Shown here: piece by piece, positions 9,210-18,604 of the stretch
How positions within the stretch are numbered: the stretch's first letter is position 1
How the letters are laid out: each line of letters starts with the position of its first letter
Source of the DNA: Alphaproteobacteria bacterium
Lineage (GTDB): Bacteria; Pseudomonadota; Alphaproteobacteria; UBA9655
Assembly: GCA_017992885.1 (NCBI GenBank)
Contig: JAGONT010000001.1
Span: 197,344-250,749 of the forward strand
Direction: 5' to 3'
Length of the DNA stretch: 53,406 nucleotides
The notes under the pieces: generated by a model
Database searches by the model: none
What the model saw: only the letters and a program-made list of their open reading frames with translations
Told to the model about the DNA's origin: nothing
Position numbers and translations under genes: made by a program

Positions 9210-9435
9210 GGAGCTTCTCCCTTTACCTGAGTCTCTGAATTATTATTCTTTTTTATAGCATAAGACGGCAAAGATACCCAAGAAGGAATAAATAAAAATT
9301 TTTCCTATTGAAAATGCTGTGGATTTCTCTTGAATTGTCTTAAATTTTTTCAAATTCTTTAGAAGAAATTTTTAGGGATTCACTCTCATTTGCTATCTCA
9401 TTATCATTTGCCATTCAACCATTCATCCTCTTTTT

Positions 9436-9930
9436 CTAAAGGGCTTCACATGAAGCAACAGAGTCTCGGATTTGGTGCTTGCTATACAATTTTCTTGAAA
9501 AAGGCATTAAAACCATGAGAAAGACAAAAGAAACACCCATTAAATAGAGGGCGGGCACATAAAGATTGAAATGTCGAACTTCGATCAAGTAGGTCAACAG
9601 CATTGGGGCTGTCCCACCACACAATGCCATACCAAGATAAAAACTCCCCTGTCTCTTACATGCATAGGGAAAAAATTTTGCATAAACTCGTGCCCAGCTC
9701 CTGCAATTCCTGCTGTCAACATTCCAAGGAAAGCTTGCCCGAGCAAAATAAAAATTGGAGGGAGCATTTGCAAAAAGAAAAAAACCGGTATGACCCCTCT
9801 GAAAACAACACATACGGCCACTTGCATAGCCTTCTCTTCTCCCCATCGGTCAAGATCATAGCCAGCAAGGGGAGAAAAAAACATAAAAAAGGATGCTCCA
9901 ACAAGATTTTCAAGATTTATATCGAGATTT
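9436..9930 (-). pseudogene. Broken MFS transporter (ProP-like), C-terminal half only
   Basis: Two overlapping frames together give a coherent MFS C-terminal half. The upstream frame reads FMFFSPLAGYDLDRWGEE (a typical loop-8 region) to the HEFMQNFFPMHVRDRG segment. The other frame continues with LGMALCGGTAPMLLTYLIE and a last helix pair. The switch lies near 9,640-9,650 and implies a one-base frameshift. The first half of the transporter is absent, and an in-frame stop precedes the fragment. Proline/betaine-type MFS transporters are common in host-associated alphaproteobacteria, and decayed copies are expected there. Confidence 0.75.
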
Positions 9931-10074
9931 TATAAATTTCCATGAATTTACATTGAAGGATTTTCTTACTATGAATAAAAAATGTTATTTCTAACATGAT
10001 AGAAAACTCCCCCATTGCTGTGAAGACGTAAAAACTTTATAAGCAAAGGATGAAGATTGCAAAGGATGAGTAGA

Positions 10075-10893
10075 ATGCAAAAACACCTTTTAAACATTGG
10101 AGGAATCTTATCATTTCTTTTGATAGCTGCCTGTGGTGATAAAGAAAAACCTTATGTAGAAAAACCTGCAACTGAGCTTTATTTAAAAGGGTATGAAGAC
10201 CTTTTAAAAAATAATTATAAGGAAGCTGCAGAATCCTTTGATGAGGTTGAACGTCAGCATCCCTATTCAGAGTGGGCGACACGGGGGCAATTAATATCGG
10301 CTTATGCAAATTATTTAAATGGGGATTATGATAAAGGCATTGTCACACTAGACACTTTCATTCAGCTCCATCCTGGCTATGAGCACATTGATTATGCTCA
10401 TTATTTAAAAGCTCTCTGTTATTACGATCGTATTCTTGCCGTAACGCGTGATCAAAAAAACACATATGAAGCGTTGAATGCCTTGCAAGTTGTGGCTAAG
10501 AAATTTCCTACTACAAAATACGGCCGGGACGCTCAGCTTAAAATGGATCTTGTATATGATCATTTAGCGGGCAAAGAAATGACCGTTGGTCGATATTATA
10601 TGAGGCAAGAACTGTATCTTGCTGCCATTAACCGTTTTCAAACGGTTATCGATGCTTACCAAAGAACTACCCATGTCCCTGAAGCTTTACATCGACTTAT
10701 CGAATGTTATTTAGCTGTGGGACTTAAAAAAGAAGCCCAAGTGGTCGCCGCTGTCTTAGGCCACAATTTTCCTGGACATGACTGGTATACCGATTCTTAC
10801 CTCTTGCTCAAAGGAGAAGATTTACGCCCTGAATGGATCAAGATGGACACAGGCTCATGGATTGACAGCTTGGTAAATATGAGGATTTTTTAA
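10075..10893 (+). CDS. bamD: Outer-membrane assembly lipoprotein BamD
   Basis: BamD is the essential lipoprotein partner of BamA in the machine that inserts beta-barrels into the outer membrane. The lipobox LLIAAC sits at the end of a short leader (Cys20 from this start). TPR-type repeats follow, including the characteristic LYLKGYEDLLKNNYKEAAESFDEV and FPTTKYGRDAQLKMD. Length (272 residues) and motif order fit the family. I chose the ATG at 10075 because AAAGGA lies about 8 nt before it; a TTG at 10057 also has a possible ribosome site. The gene appears monocistronic. Confidence 0.93.
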   Translation: MQKHLLNIGGILSFLLIAACGDKEKPYVEKPATELYLKGYEDLLKNNYKEAAESFDEVERQHPYSEWATRGQLISAYANYLNGDYDKGIVTLDTFIQLHPGYEHIDYAHYLKALCYYDRILAVTRDQKNTYEALNALQVVAKKFPTTKYGRDAQLKMDLVYDHLAGKEMTVGRYYMRQELYLAAINRFQTVIDAYQRTTHVPEALHRLIECYLAVGLKKEAQVVAAVLGHNFPGHDWYTDSYLLLKGEDLRPEWIKMDTGSWIDSLVNMRIF

Positions 10894-11302
10894 TTCCTTC
10901 TTTATATATCACCTCTAAGAGAAAGTTAGTTGTATCCACTTTTAGGTGTGGAAATACTTTCTCCAACCCACCTTTGTCATCCCCGGGACTAGAAAAGTCA
11001 TTGTTTCTTCTTGCCCCGGGGATGATATAATACGTAAGATATCTATACCTCTTCGAGAGGCAAACAATCCTTCTTGTAGAACCTAGGCAAACAAGCGAGA
11101 AGCTTAATAATGCCAGATTTTGCATAACGATTATCTCAAGGATCCTCGAAACAAGTGATAACCGTGTGAATTCCTCTTAGGAGAGAAAGGCTTTAAGAAT
11201 CTCTTTTTCTAAAAAAATATGATTTTACAATCTCCACTTTTTCATTGCAAAAAAACAATTGAATCCAATATATAAAGATAAACATATTTTGGAGTATTTC
11301 TC
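10894..11302. other. Intergenic region with a palindromic element
   Basis: No gene was seen. It contains an 11-bp inverted repeat listed separately, and at its end the promoter and GGAG ribosome site of the subtilase gene. Confidence 0.5.
10977..11025. repeat. 11-bp perfect inverted repeat, REP-like
   Basis: TCATCCCCGGG (10977-10987) pairs exactly with CCCGGGGATGA (11015-11025) around a 27-nt spacer. It is much more GC-rich than its surroundings and has no T-run. This makes a dispersed palindromic element more likely than a simple terminator, although it could help end bamD transcription. Confidence 0.7.
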
Positions 11303-13630
11303 ATGTTAAAATTTTCTATGCCGACTCTTTTAGCCCTGTTGCTTTCTAGCTCTGCTGTTTTTGCAGGATTTAGGGAAGATTTAAATTCTCTTCTACAATC
11401 ACCTACTGACGCTGAAGAGAAAATCAATGGGATCATTGAACTGGTAAAAAAAGAAGACCCAGCAATGACTTACGCACAAAAAAGTGAAGCACTTCTGATG
11501 CGTTTGTTAACGCAATCCTATTTTTTACCAGAAGCTACAATTCGACTCTTTCAAGAAGTTGATCAGTTAGATCCATCGCTACATTTGTCCAATGTTTCAT
11601 CTTCCTCGACACATGGATCAACATTTAATGAGGTTCTAGGCTCTCTTGTATATTCACCTGGTGACGCTGAGCACAGAATCAATGAAATCATTGAGCTTGT
11701 AAAAAAAGAAAGTTCAACTCTGACTTATATAGATAAAGTTGAGGCCCTTGCTTCCTATTTCTCCATGAGTTCTCCTTTTTCAGAACAAGAATCAATAAAA
11801 CTCTTTCAAGAAATTGCTCGGCTAGATCCGAGGGCTTTATTTCTACGCTTGTCCAACATCTCATCTCACTCATCGATTGAATTGATGAATCCTAATATTC
11901 GAGTTGGTATTTACGAAGAGCTCTTGACTCATGACGCTAGCCTACAAGAACGTTTAGCTATTTTAACAAAGTTAATACAATCTTCCTCCGTTAGCCCCGA
12001 ATCTTCACTCATGCCTTCGGTTCGTGTGTTTAATGAATACTTGAAGCTTAAGGAACAGTATCAAGCTCCCTTCCTCCCACAAAGCTTTTTTATGGTAGCT
12101 ACCCCTCAAGATTTGATTGCGGAATTTTATGCTCTGAACTTAGCAAGAAGAGTCCCCTATATCCTTAATGAGGAAACATTAGCTCTAGATCTTAAGGGGA
12201 GATTAGAGTATGCGAATCGACATAAAGTCGATCTTTTGACCGGAAATCGATACGCCTTTTATGAGGTTACAGCTAGCTTGATTGAGTTTTATAAGCGCGC
12301 GGCCACCTGTAAAGATGACCAACTCACTAACAGTGAAAAATTTAGCGCCATGGATCATTTATACAAACTTTCAAGAAAAGAAGCAAAACCTCTCCTTATA
12401 AGTATTCTTCATGATCAAGAAATTCCTCTTGCGTTAAGGCATAAGTTAGCCCACCTGGCGAAACATGCTTCTGATCCAAAACTTCAGGAAAGAGGCAATT
12501 CATTTATTCATGAGAATACAGAGGCCATCAAAACTGCTGCTCGCAACCATTATAATGGCCATTCAGTTCATTTAAAAATAAGCATTCCTGATCCCCTTAG
12601 AGAAGCTAAACTAGGGCAGAACGTCGGCGTTGCTATATGTGACGCTGGTTTTTATAAAGTTCTTCCCACAAGTCTATGGTCCTCGTTTGATCCTTATAAG
12701 TTGCAGCTCTTAAAGGAGTATGGAGGGGATGATAAATCTTTTTCTTGGACGTGTTTGCACGGAGATAGAGTGAGGCCTCCGCACGTTTATGATAGTAGCT
12801 GGCTAACAGAGGTAAAAAATCATTCACTCCCTTATCATGGGAGCGAAATGGCGGATCTTGTCGCGACTGCTTCTCCAGGTGCACACATTCAGCCCGTTAT
12901 CGTCAATACAAATTCTGCAGCAAGTTTAAAAGCAGCTTTTGATAATTTAGCAGAAGATCCCACTATCCATATCATTAATTGTAGTTTTGGGTTACCCGAT
13001 TCAACTCACGGCTTTCATCTTGTAGATCCTGATGTTAAACAAAGTATGATCAAGTGTCTTCGTAACAATAAAATCATTGTTTTAAGCGCCGGGAACAATG
13101 GAACAACCATTCCAGAAACGCCAGGAGTACCAGAGTATTCAAGTAGCTCAAGTAGCTCAAGCAGCTATAGTGGCGGGGGGCTCTCGGACTTATTTTTTGA
13201 ACATGAAGTAGGGTATTTACCAAGTCGAATTACCAGTCTATTTACAGGAGAAGAGGAAACTTCACCTCTCTTTACCAATCTCATCCTGGTGGGATCTTCC
13301 AAAGCAGATTCAGTCGAACTTCATGAAAAATCTGTTAAACCTGGAAATGGACCGGCACAAAAACAGTTTGTTTATGCTGATGCTAGCGACATCAGAAACT
13401 TTTTTGATGAAGCGCCCGCTTGGGGAGGAACATCATCAGCAGCAGCTATGGTCAGCGGTATTTTGGCAGACCTGTGGAGTCAAGTCAAAAATCCAGATAG
13501 CAACACAGCGGCGCGTGTTTCTCGTTGTCTTCTCGAAAATGCGGATATTTCACCAGATCTTTTGCCAAGCATTCAAGGACGTGGAAAAGTTAATCTGACA
13601 AGAGCATTGGGCAGATTGGACGAGTATTAA
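11303..13630 (+). CDS. Secreted subtilisin-like serine protease (S8) with repeated N-terminal domain
   Basis: This 775-residue protein has a signal peptide (1-21). The catalytic set of the S8 family is complete: Asp447 (VAICDAGF), His512 (YHGSEMADLVA), oxyanion Asn598 (SAGNNG) and Ser711 (GGTSSAAAMVSG). Before the protease domain lies a long alpha-helical region starting with two copies of a module of about 90 residues. The shared patterns are SPxDAExxINxIIELVKKE and a later LFQExxxLDP, near residues 33-91 and 118-176. A Ser-only stretch lies between Asn598 and Ser711. GGAG 8 nt upstream supports the start. The protein is probably exported to the periplasm or outside; substrate and prodomain processing are unknown. 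A strong hairpin follows. Confidence 0.88.
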   Translation: MLKFSMPTLLALLLSSSAVFAGFREDLNSLLQSPTDAEEKINGIIELVKKEDPAMTYAQKSEALLMRLLTQSYFLPEATIRLFQEVDQLDPSLHLSNVSSSSTHGSTFNEVLGSLVYSPGDAEHRINEIIELVKKESSTLTYIDKVEALASYFSMSSPFSEQESIKLFQEIARLDPRALFLRLSNISSHSSIELMNPNIRVGIYEELLTHDASLQERLAILTKLIQSSSVSPESSLMPSVRVFNEYLKLKEQYQAPFLPQSFFMVATPQDLIAEFYALNLARRVPYILNEETLALDLKGRLEYANRHKVDLLTGNRYAFYEVTASLIEFYKRAATCKDDQLTNSEKFSAMDHLYKLSRKEAKPLLISILHDQEIPLALRHKLAHLAKHASDPKLQERGNSFIHENTEAIKTAARNHYNGHSVHLKISIPDPLREAKLGQNVGVAICDAGFYKVLPTSLWSSFDPYKLQLLKEYGGDDKSFSWTCLHGDRVRPPHVYDSSWLTEVKNHSLPYHGSEMADLVATASPGAHIQPVIVNTNSAASLKAAFDNLAEDPTIHIINCSFGLPDSTHGFHLVDPDVKQSMIKCLRNNKIIVLSAGNNGTTIPETPGVPEYSSSSSSSSSYSGGGLSDLFFEHEVGYLPSRITSLFTGEEETSPLFTNLILVGSSKADSVELHEKSVKPGNGPAQKQFVYADASDIRNFFDEAPAWGGTSSAAAMVSGILADLWSQVKNPDSNTAARVSRCLLENADISPDLLPSIQGRGKVNLTRALGRLDEY

Positions 13631-13651
13631 AAGAAGCGTAGTTTTTTAAAT

Positions 13652-13695
13652 CATACTGTGACTCTCATTATCTAATCATTTTGAGTCACAGTATG
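13652..13695. terminator. Perfect 13-bp hairpin between convergent genes
   Basis: CATACTGTGACTC (13652-13664) pairs exactly with GAGTCACAGTATG (13683-13695) around an 18-nt loop. It lies between the subtilase gene and the convergent umuD-like gene. There is no clear U-run on either side, so termination is likely but not certain. Confidence 0.7.
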
Positions 13696-13711
13696 GGTTG
13701 GACAGAGTTAT

Positions 13712-14287
13712 TTATACCAAAGAACGAAGCACATTTGTAACCACTCCCCAGGTTGAAAAGCTGTCTTCTTCTGTGACGATAATGTCTGGATTAGTTTCAT
13801 TTTCCGAGCACAAAAGAATTCTATTCTTGGTTGTTTCAAAGCGCCTCACCCTTATTGCACCATTTAAAAGCGCAATCACAATTTTCCCACGCGTGGGGGC
13901 TAGAGAATGATCAACGACAAGTAAATCTCCAGGAAAAATACCAACGTCTTTCATAGAGCTTCCTGTCACTTCAACAAAAAAAGTTGTCGCCTTATGGAGT
14001 ATGAGGTGGGTATTCAAATCAAGGGTTGCCTCACAGAAATCATCACAAGGCGAGGGAAACCCAGCTTGTACCCGAGATTCAAAAAAAGGCAAGGGTAACA
14101 GAGAGGATACTTTTGCAGCAAAGATTTCACTAACTTCACTTCGGCAGAAAGCCGCAAAAATGGGAGATGTCTTCAACGACTTTTGGTTTTGACCATAAGA
14201 AAAAAGGGAGAAAAGGGCTTTGATCGACAAATGATTAGATTTTCTCTCATCTTCACTTTTTTTTTGGCAACGGCCAAGTCGAAACAT
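13712..14287 (-). CDS. umuD: UmuD-like S24 peptidase-family protein with Lys-to-Arg change
   Basis: Residues 75-191 match UmuD well: the self-cleavage site Ala75-Gly76 followed by FPSP, the nucleophile Ser111 in GSSM, GDLLVVD, and a C-terminal WGVVTNV. Where UmuD and LexA have the general-base lysine (V-K-K/R-L), this protein reads V-R-R-F (Arg148, codon AGG). It may be unable to cleave itself. The 70 residues before the cleavage site are longer than in UmuD and not recognisable. AAGGAA 7 nt upstream supports the start. No umuC is adjacent. A repressor-type S24 protein is an alternative, but no HTH is evident. Confidence 0.82.
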   Translation of the reverse strand: MFRLGRCQKKSEDERKSNHLSIKALFSLFSYGQNQKSLKTSPIFAAFCRSEVSEIFAAKVSSLLPLPFFESRVQAGFPSPCDDFCEATLDLNTHLILHKATTFFVEVTGSSMKDVGIFPGDLLVVDHSLAPTRGKIVIALLNGAIRVRRFETTKNRILLCSENETNPDIIVTEEDSFSTWGVVTNVLRSLV

Positions 14288-14368
14288 AAGCGCTTTCCTT
14301 AAAAATCATCTATTTAAGATTTATTCTTATATTTGTACAGAAATTAAACAGACAAGGAAAGGGATAAT

Positions 14369-15592
14369 TTAAACCCGCTTGAAAATAAGGCTCGTATTAA
14401 TGCCGCCAAAAGCAAAGTTATTGCTCATGAGGGTGTCAATATTAAGACATCGCTTTTCATGCATCACGTAATCTAAAGGAGCACAGCGATCATCAATGTT
14501 TTTGAGGTTTGCAGTGGGCACAAACCACCCATTGCGCATCATCTCAATTCCGAGCCAAGCTTCTATTGATCCACAAGCCCCCAATGTATGGCCAAAGTAA
14601 CTCTTTAAGGAATGGAGGGGGGTTTTATCTTGAAAAACTGCATAAGTTGCAAGAGTTTCAGCAATATCGCCATGTTCTGTCGCCGTCCCATGACCACTGA
14701 TAAAGCCGATATCAGCTGGAGCTAGGCGTGCGTCTTGAAGGGCCAAGCGAATGGCAACTTCCATCGTCTCAGCGGTGGGTTGAGTCACATGATTGCCATC
14801 CGTGTTTGTGCCAAACCCAATAATTTCTGCATAAATGGGCGCTTTTCTGGCCATTGCATGATCGTAGTCTTCCAAAACAAGGGTTGCAGCCCCTTCCCCA
14901 ATGACCAAACCATCACGATTCACATCATAGGGACATGGCGTTAATTCGGGTGTTGTATTGCGTGTACTTGTCGCATACAGCGCATCAAACACTGCTGCCA
15001 TTGACGGACACAACTCTTCAGCCCCTCCGGCAATCATCACATCTTGCAATCCATACCGTATCGTTTCTGCCGCATAGCCTATCGCCAAGCTCCCAGACGT
15101 ACAGGCTGAAGAGGTTGGAATAATTCTGCCTTTAATCCCAAAAAACAATCCTATATTGACAGGCGTTGTATGACTCATAAGGCGAATGTAGCTCGTTGCC
15201 GTCAAATTTTTAAGGTTTCGATTATAAAGCAGTTCACAAAACTCAGCCAAGGGAGCCGTACTGCCAAAGCTAGATCCATAAGCAACACCTGTACGCCCCG
15301 ATTGTAAAAGTGGATCATCAACTAAACCTGCAGCTTCAAGTGCTTTTTCAGTTGCATACACGGAATACAAGGAAACCAGCCCCATGGTACGGGTCTTTTT
15401 CCGTGGCCACCGCCCGTCGAAAGATATATCTTGGAGAGGAGCTCCCAACTTGGTATTCATACCTTGAATCGTCTCCCATTCCGGCAAATGGCGTATGCCC
15501 GTTTTGCCATCGAGTATATTGTCTCTGATGTCGGACCAACAATGGCCCAAAGACGTCACACCGCCCATTCCCGTCACAACCACGCGTCGCAT
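14369..15592 (-). CDS. apeR: Aryl polyene beta-ketoacyl-ACP synthase ApeR
   Basis: This is a FabF/FabB-type condensing enzyme of 407 residues. The Cys-His-His triad is intact: Cys164 (SSACTSG), the His of GHGTATEHGD, and the His of YFGHTLGA. In aryl polyene pathways such a synthase catalyses chain initiation or extension with malonyl-ACP. It is the last gene of the operon, and its start overlaps the reductase stop as TAATG, which indicates translational coupling. The assignment as ApeR rather than ApeO rests on its position at the 3' end after apeP-apeQ. Confidence 0.88.
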   Translation of the reverse strand: MRRVVVTGMGGVTSLGHCWSDIRDNILDGKTGIRHLPEWETIQGMNTKLGAPLQDISFDGRWPRKKTRTMGLVSLYSVYATEKALEAAGLVDDPLLQSGRTGVAYGSSFGSTAPLAEFCELLYNRNLKNLTATSYIRLMSHTTPVNIGLFFGIKGRIIPTSSACTSGSLAIGYAAETIRYGLQDVMIAGGAEELCPSMAAVFDALYATSTRNTTPELTPCPYDVNRDGLVIGEGAATLVLEDYDHAMARKAPIYAEIIGFGTNTDGNHVTQPTAETMEVAIRLALQDARLAPADIGFISGHGTATEHGDIAETLATYAVFQDKTPLHSLKSYFGHTLGACGSIEAWLGIEMMRNGWFVPTANLKNIDDRCAPLDYVMHEKRCLNIDTLMSNNFAFGGINTSLIFKRV

Positions 15593-16326
15593 TAAACAAG
15601 CCCCCCATTCACAGAAATAACTTGCCGCGTAATATAACTTGCGGCTGGAGATAAAAGAAAAGCAACGGTCGCTGCAACTTCTTCTGGCTTTCCTAAACGC
15701 CGCATAGGGATATTTTTCTGAATTTCATCAAGAGGAAGGCCTACAACCATTTGTGTCTCGATGACTCCTGGAGCCACACAATTGACGGTGATATTGCGTT
15801 TTGCCAGTTCAAGGGCAAGAGCCTTCGTCGCACCAATAATCCCTGCTTTTGCAGCACTATAATTCACTTGACCCCGATTCCCTACCACCCCTGAAACCGA
15901 GGATAGCGTCACAATACGCCCAGGTTCACGGCGCCGAACCATCGGCATCACCAATGGCTTCAAAACATTATAAAATCCATCCAAATTTGTATGAATAACT
16001 TGATCCCAGTCATCATCTTCAAGAGCTGGAAAAGCATTATCTCTCGCAATACCTGCATTTAAGACAACGCCATAATAAGCTCCATGTTCAGCAATATCTG
16101 CTTCCAATGCTGTTCGACAAGCCATTCGATGAGCAATATCAAAAGAGATAAGACGACCTTGTCCTCCTTCCTCTTGAATCTCTCGAAGAGTCCCTTCTGC
16201 CCCAAGAACGTCTTTGCCATAATGAACAATGACAGTATGACCAGCTTTTGCCACGGCTTTAGCAATAGCTTTGCCAAGACCTTTACTCGCTCCCGTAACC
16301 AGAACGGATTGAGATGAAGACATCAT
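15592..16326 (-). CDS. apeQ: Aryl polyene 3-ketoacyl-ACP reductase ApeQ (SDR family)
   Basis: This NADPH-dependent reductase turns the beta-keto group into a hydroxyl during polyene elongation. Visible SDR features are the nucleotide-binding [13 protein letters not shown], a catalytic Ser in TLSSVSG, the YxxxK pair in YSAAKAG, and a FabG-like C-terminus ending VNGGLV. About 244 residues is normal for FabG-type enzymes. Several in-frame ATGs exist (16341, 16326, 16323). AAGGGAA precedes the latter two, so I chose 16326. The upstream alternative overlaps the apeP stop. Confidence 0.9.
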   Translation of the reverse strand: MMSSSQSVLVTGASKGLGKAIAKAVAKAGHTVIVHYGKDVLGAEGTLREIQEEGGQGRLISFDIAHRMACRTALEADIAEHGAYYGVVLNAGIARDNAFPALEDDDWDQVIHTNLDGFYNVLKPLVMPMVRRREPGRIVTLSSVSGVVGNRGQVNYSAAKAGIIGATKALALELAKRNITVNCVAPGVIETQMVVGLPLDEIQKNIPMRRLGKPEEVAATVAFLLSPAASYITRQVISVNGGLV

Positions 16327-16337
16327 ATGTTTCCCTT

Positions 16338-16775
16338 TCATATGTCTATCGTCTTAGGCTGAAATACATTAAGTGCCGCGGAAACGACGCGCTGGCCTTG
16401 GACTTCAATCCAGCAATCAAAAGAAGCCATTTCTTCATCTTTATAGACGGCTTGACCATAAACATCTAACGCAAGACCTTCTTTAAAAGAAGGAATATCT
16501 AATGTTAAGCGACGTGAACCGATTAGAAATCCAAGCTTTGGTTTTTTATGGTGCTGTCTGGCCTGTAAACCGTTCCATGCACCAACCGCTTGCGCCATAT
16601 ATTCAAGAGCAATATAGGAAGGAATTTCACCGTCGGCAAAAAAAGGAGCCCCTTTCCGGATGGTCACAGTAGCGTGAATAAAGTCCTCATCATGGGCAAC
16701 AACTCGATCAAGCAAAATCATAGGAGGCTCATGAGGTAATAAATCAACCATGGCATAGGCCATATTTTCAGTCAT
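16338..16775 (-). CDS. apeP: Aryl polyene hotdog dehydratase ApeP
   Basis: This FabZ-like hotdog-fold protein removes water from the 3-hydroxyacyl-ACP to give the conjugated double bond. [14 protein letters not shown] contains the expected catalytic His, and [10 protein letters not shown] forms the central helix. I moved the start to the ATG at 16773-16775, because GAGGAGGGG lies just before it and it overlaps the preceding synthase stop by 8 nt. Length is 145 residues. Coupled to apeO upstream and apeQ downstream. Confidence 0.87.
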   Translation of the reverse strand: MTENMAYAMVDLLPHEPPMILLDRVVAHDEDFIHATVTIRKGAPFFADGEIPSYIALEYMAQAVGAWNGLQARQHHKKPKLGFLIGSRRLTLDIPSFKEGLALDVYGQAVYKDEEMASFDCWIEVQGQRVVSAALNVFQPKTIDI

Positions 16776-18021
16776 CCACCCCTCCTCTGCTCTGACTTTT
16801 TTTGCTAAAGATAAGGCTGACATTACTCCCTCCAAAAGCAAAAGAATTACTCATTAAAACAAATTGATCCTTTATTGCTGAGAGACGATCAGCAGGTTTT
16901 GAAAAGCAAAGAGGGGGTAACGATAAATCCTTTTCCCCATCCCAAACATGGGGTGGCACAGGAATTGTGCCCTCTTTTTCTGCAGATAAGGCCAGCCATA
17001 AAAATCCAGCTTCGATAGCCCCTGCAGCGCCCAGCGCATGCCCCGTTAAACCTTTTGTGGAACTACAGGGAACATTTTCTCCAAAAATTCTGTGGGTACA
17101 CTGACTTTCTGCGGCATCATTAAAAAGAGTCGCGGTGCCGTGGAGATTAATATAGGCGATATCCTGTGGCTCAATCGATGCCATGTCGAGAGCCTCACGA
17201 ATCGCAAGCTCCGCTCCTTGTCCGCTGGGGTCTGGGGAACTGATATGGTAAGCATCAGAACTTTCTCCTGCCCCTAAAAACTCTACGAACACGTCATGAG
17301 GATTTTTTTCACGTGTTACAAGAAAAACCGCAGCTCCCTCACCAAGGGTTAGCCCCTTACGATTCTTGCTGAAGGGATTGCAGGTTTTTTCAGAGAGTAA
17401 GTCTAAGGCATCAAATCCATTCAATGTTAGTTGACATAAAGTGTCAACTCCGCCTGCAATTACCGCATCACAAACATCAGCCTCCAGCAAACGACGCGCT
17501 GAGCACAAAGCTTTGCTTCCTGCTGAACAGGCCGTTGAAATGGTATAAGACGGCCCTCCCACATCGCAATAAAGGGATGTAAAGATAGAAGGACTAGCAG
17601 TTTCTTGCCGCATGTAATGGTAATCATCTGGCCAACTGCCCATCTGTGCATTATGAAAAAATCCCTGTTCACCTTCCAACATGCCGGCAGTATTAGTCGC
17701 GAGGACAACCCCAATACGAGAAGAACCATAGATTTTTTTAGCCCGGACAACCGCTTCAGCTATTTCATCCAAGGCGAGTCGTAATAAACCATTCGTTCGG
17801 GAATTTAAAAACTTAAGATCTACGGGAATGTCAGGAATATCAAAGGGCAGACGCTTCACAGAAGACATCCTACCTGATAACAAAGATTCATAGTCCTCAG
17901 GGTAAGCTATTGCCTGCGCAAACAAAGCCTGGGTCACCACCTGCTTTCCAAGGCCAAGGGCACAAGCTATCCCTAAGGCGGGCAAATAAATAGATCTTGC
18001 TTCCGTTTTTACGCTTTTCAT
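16768..18021 (-). CDS. apeO: Aryl polyene beta-ketoacyl-ACP synthase ApeO
   Basis: This is a 417-residue condensing enzyme with an intact triad: Cys165 (STACSAG), the His of LHGTATLFND, and the His of LTGHALGAAG. In characterised APE systems ApeO pairs with the chain-length-factor-like ApeC for elongation. The start overlaps the apeN stop as ATGA, and the end overlaps apeP. Divergence from ApeR fits two specialised synthases rather than a recent duplication. Confidence 0.88.
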   Translation of the reverse strand: MKSVKTEARSIYLPALGIACALGLGKQVVTQALFAQAIAYPEDYESLLSGRMSSVKRLPFDIPDIPVDLKFLNSRTNGLLRLALDEIAEAVVRAKKIYGSSRIGVVLATNTAGMLEGEQGFFHNAQMGSWPDDYHYMRQETASPSIFTSLYCDVGGPSYTISTACSAGSKALCSARRLLEADVCDAVIAGGVDTLCQLTLNGFDALDLLSEKTCNPFSKNRKGLTLGEGAAVFLVTREKNPHDVFVEFLGAGESSDAYHISSPDPSGQGAELAIREALDMASIEPQDIAYINLHGTATLFNDAAESQCTHRIFGENVPCSSTKGLTGHALGAAGAIEAGFLWLALSAEKEGTIPVPPHVWDGEKDLSLPPLCFSKPADRLSAIKDQFVLMSNSFAFGGSNVSLIFSKKSQSRGGVDD

Positions 18022-18602
18022 TGGAGAGACACTGTTTGAATATCGAGGATATACCCACTTTGCGGATTCTGGATGCTCACTTTTTCCCAGAAATCCCCTA
18101 AAGGTGTATCGTAAGAAATTCTTCTTAAAACGTCACCGTCTTTTTCAATCACCCGAACTGTTTTTTCAGCGTTTTTTTCCTCCCTCACCTGCGCTCCCGT
18201 TAAAGACATTGTTAAATGTTCAACAGGTAAATGAGTTAAGAGAAAATCGGCAATACTATTTTCAGGACGTAAGGTATCTGCAAGAGCCGCAGGCGCCTCC
18301 CAAGATATTTGTTGTGGCGTCCAGGTCAAATGATACAGGCGCCCATAAACATCATTAAAAGCGATAGCGTCAAGCTTTTGATCCTCCAAGGTCAAATGCA
18401 CTGTGAAGGTGTGTCGCTCATCTTGGACAACTACTGTTATTTTTTGCAAATAGGTGCCTTGGCTTTTAATGGGCCAACCCTTACCAAGAGTCAAATGACA
18501 CATATGACCCACAGGAATTTTCTGTTCTCCTTCAATGGTATTGAGAGCACATCCTGTCAGGAATACGACGAGCAGAAATCCTATAAATCCTAAACAACGC
18601 AT
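18018..18602 (-). CDS. apeN: DUF3261 lipoprotein ApeN
   Basis: This predicted lipoprotein carries the lipobox FLTGC at about residue 18 from the chosen start. The rest is a beta-rich domain resembling the DUF3261 proteins of aryl polyene clusters. Its likely place is the outer-membrane inner leaflet, helping to localise the pigment lipid. The start ATG at 18602 follows GAGGTGA and lies two bases after the apeM stop. A longer frame from 18647 exists but would put 15 charged residues before the leader. Confidence 0.8.
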   Translation of the reverse strand: MRCLGFIGFLLVVFLTGCALNTIEGEQKIPVGHMCHLTLGKGWPIKSQGTYLQKITVVVQDERHTFTVHLTLEDQKLDAIAFNDVYGRLYHLTWTPQQISWEAPAALADTLRPENSIADFLLTHLPVEHLTMSLTGAQVREEKNAEKTVRVIEKDGDVLRRISYDTPLGDFWEKVSIQNPQSGYILDIQTVSLQ

Positions 18603-18604
18603 AT

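Noticed and set aside
14335..14355. Possible LexA box upstream of the umuD-like gene
   Set aside because: CTGT is present but the matching half-site is not at the right spacing.
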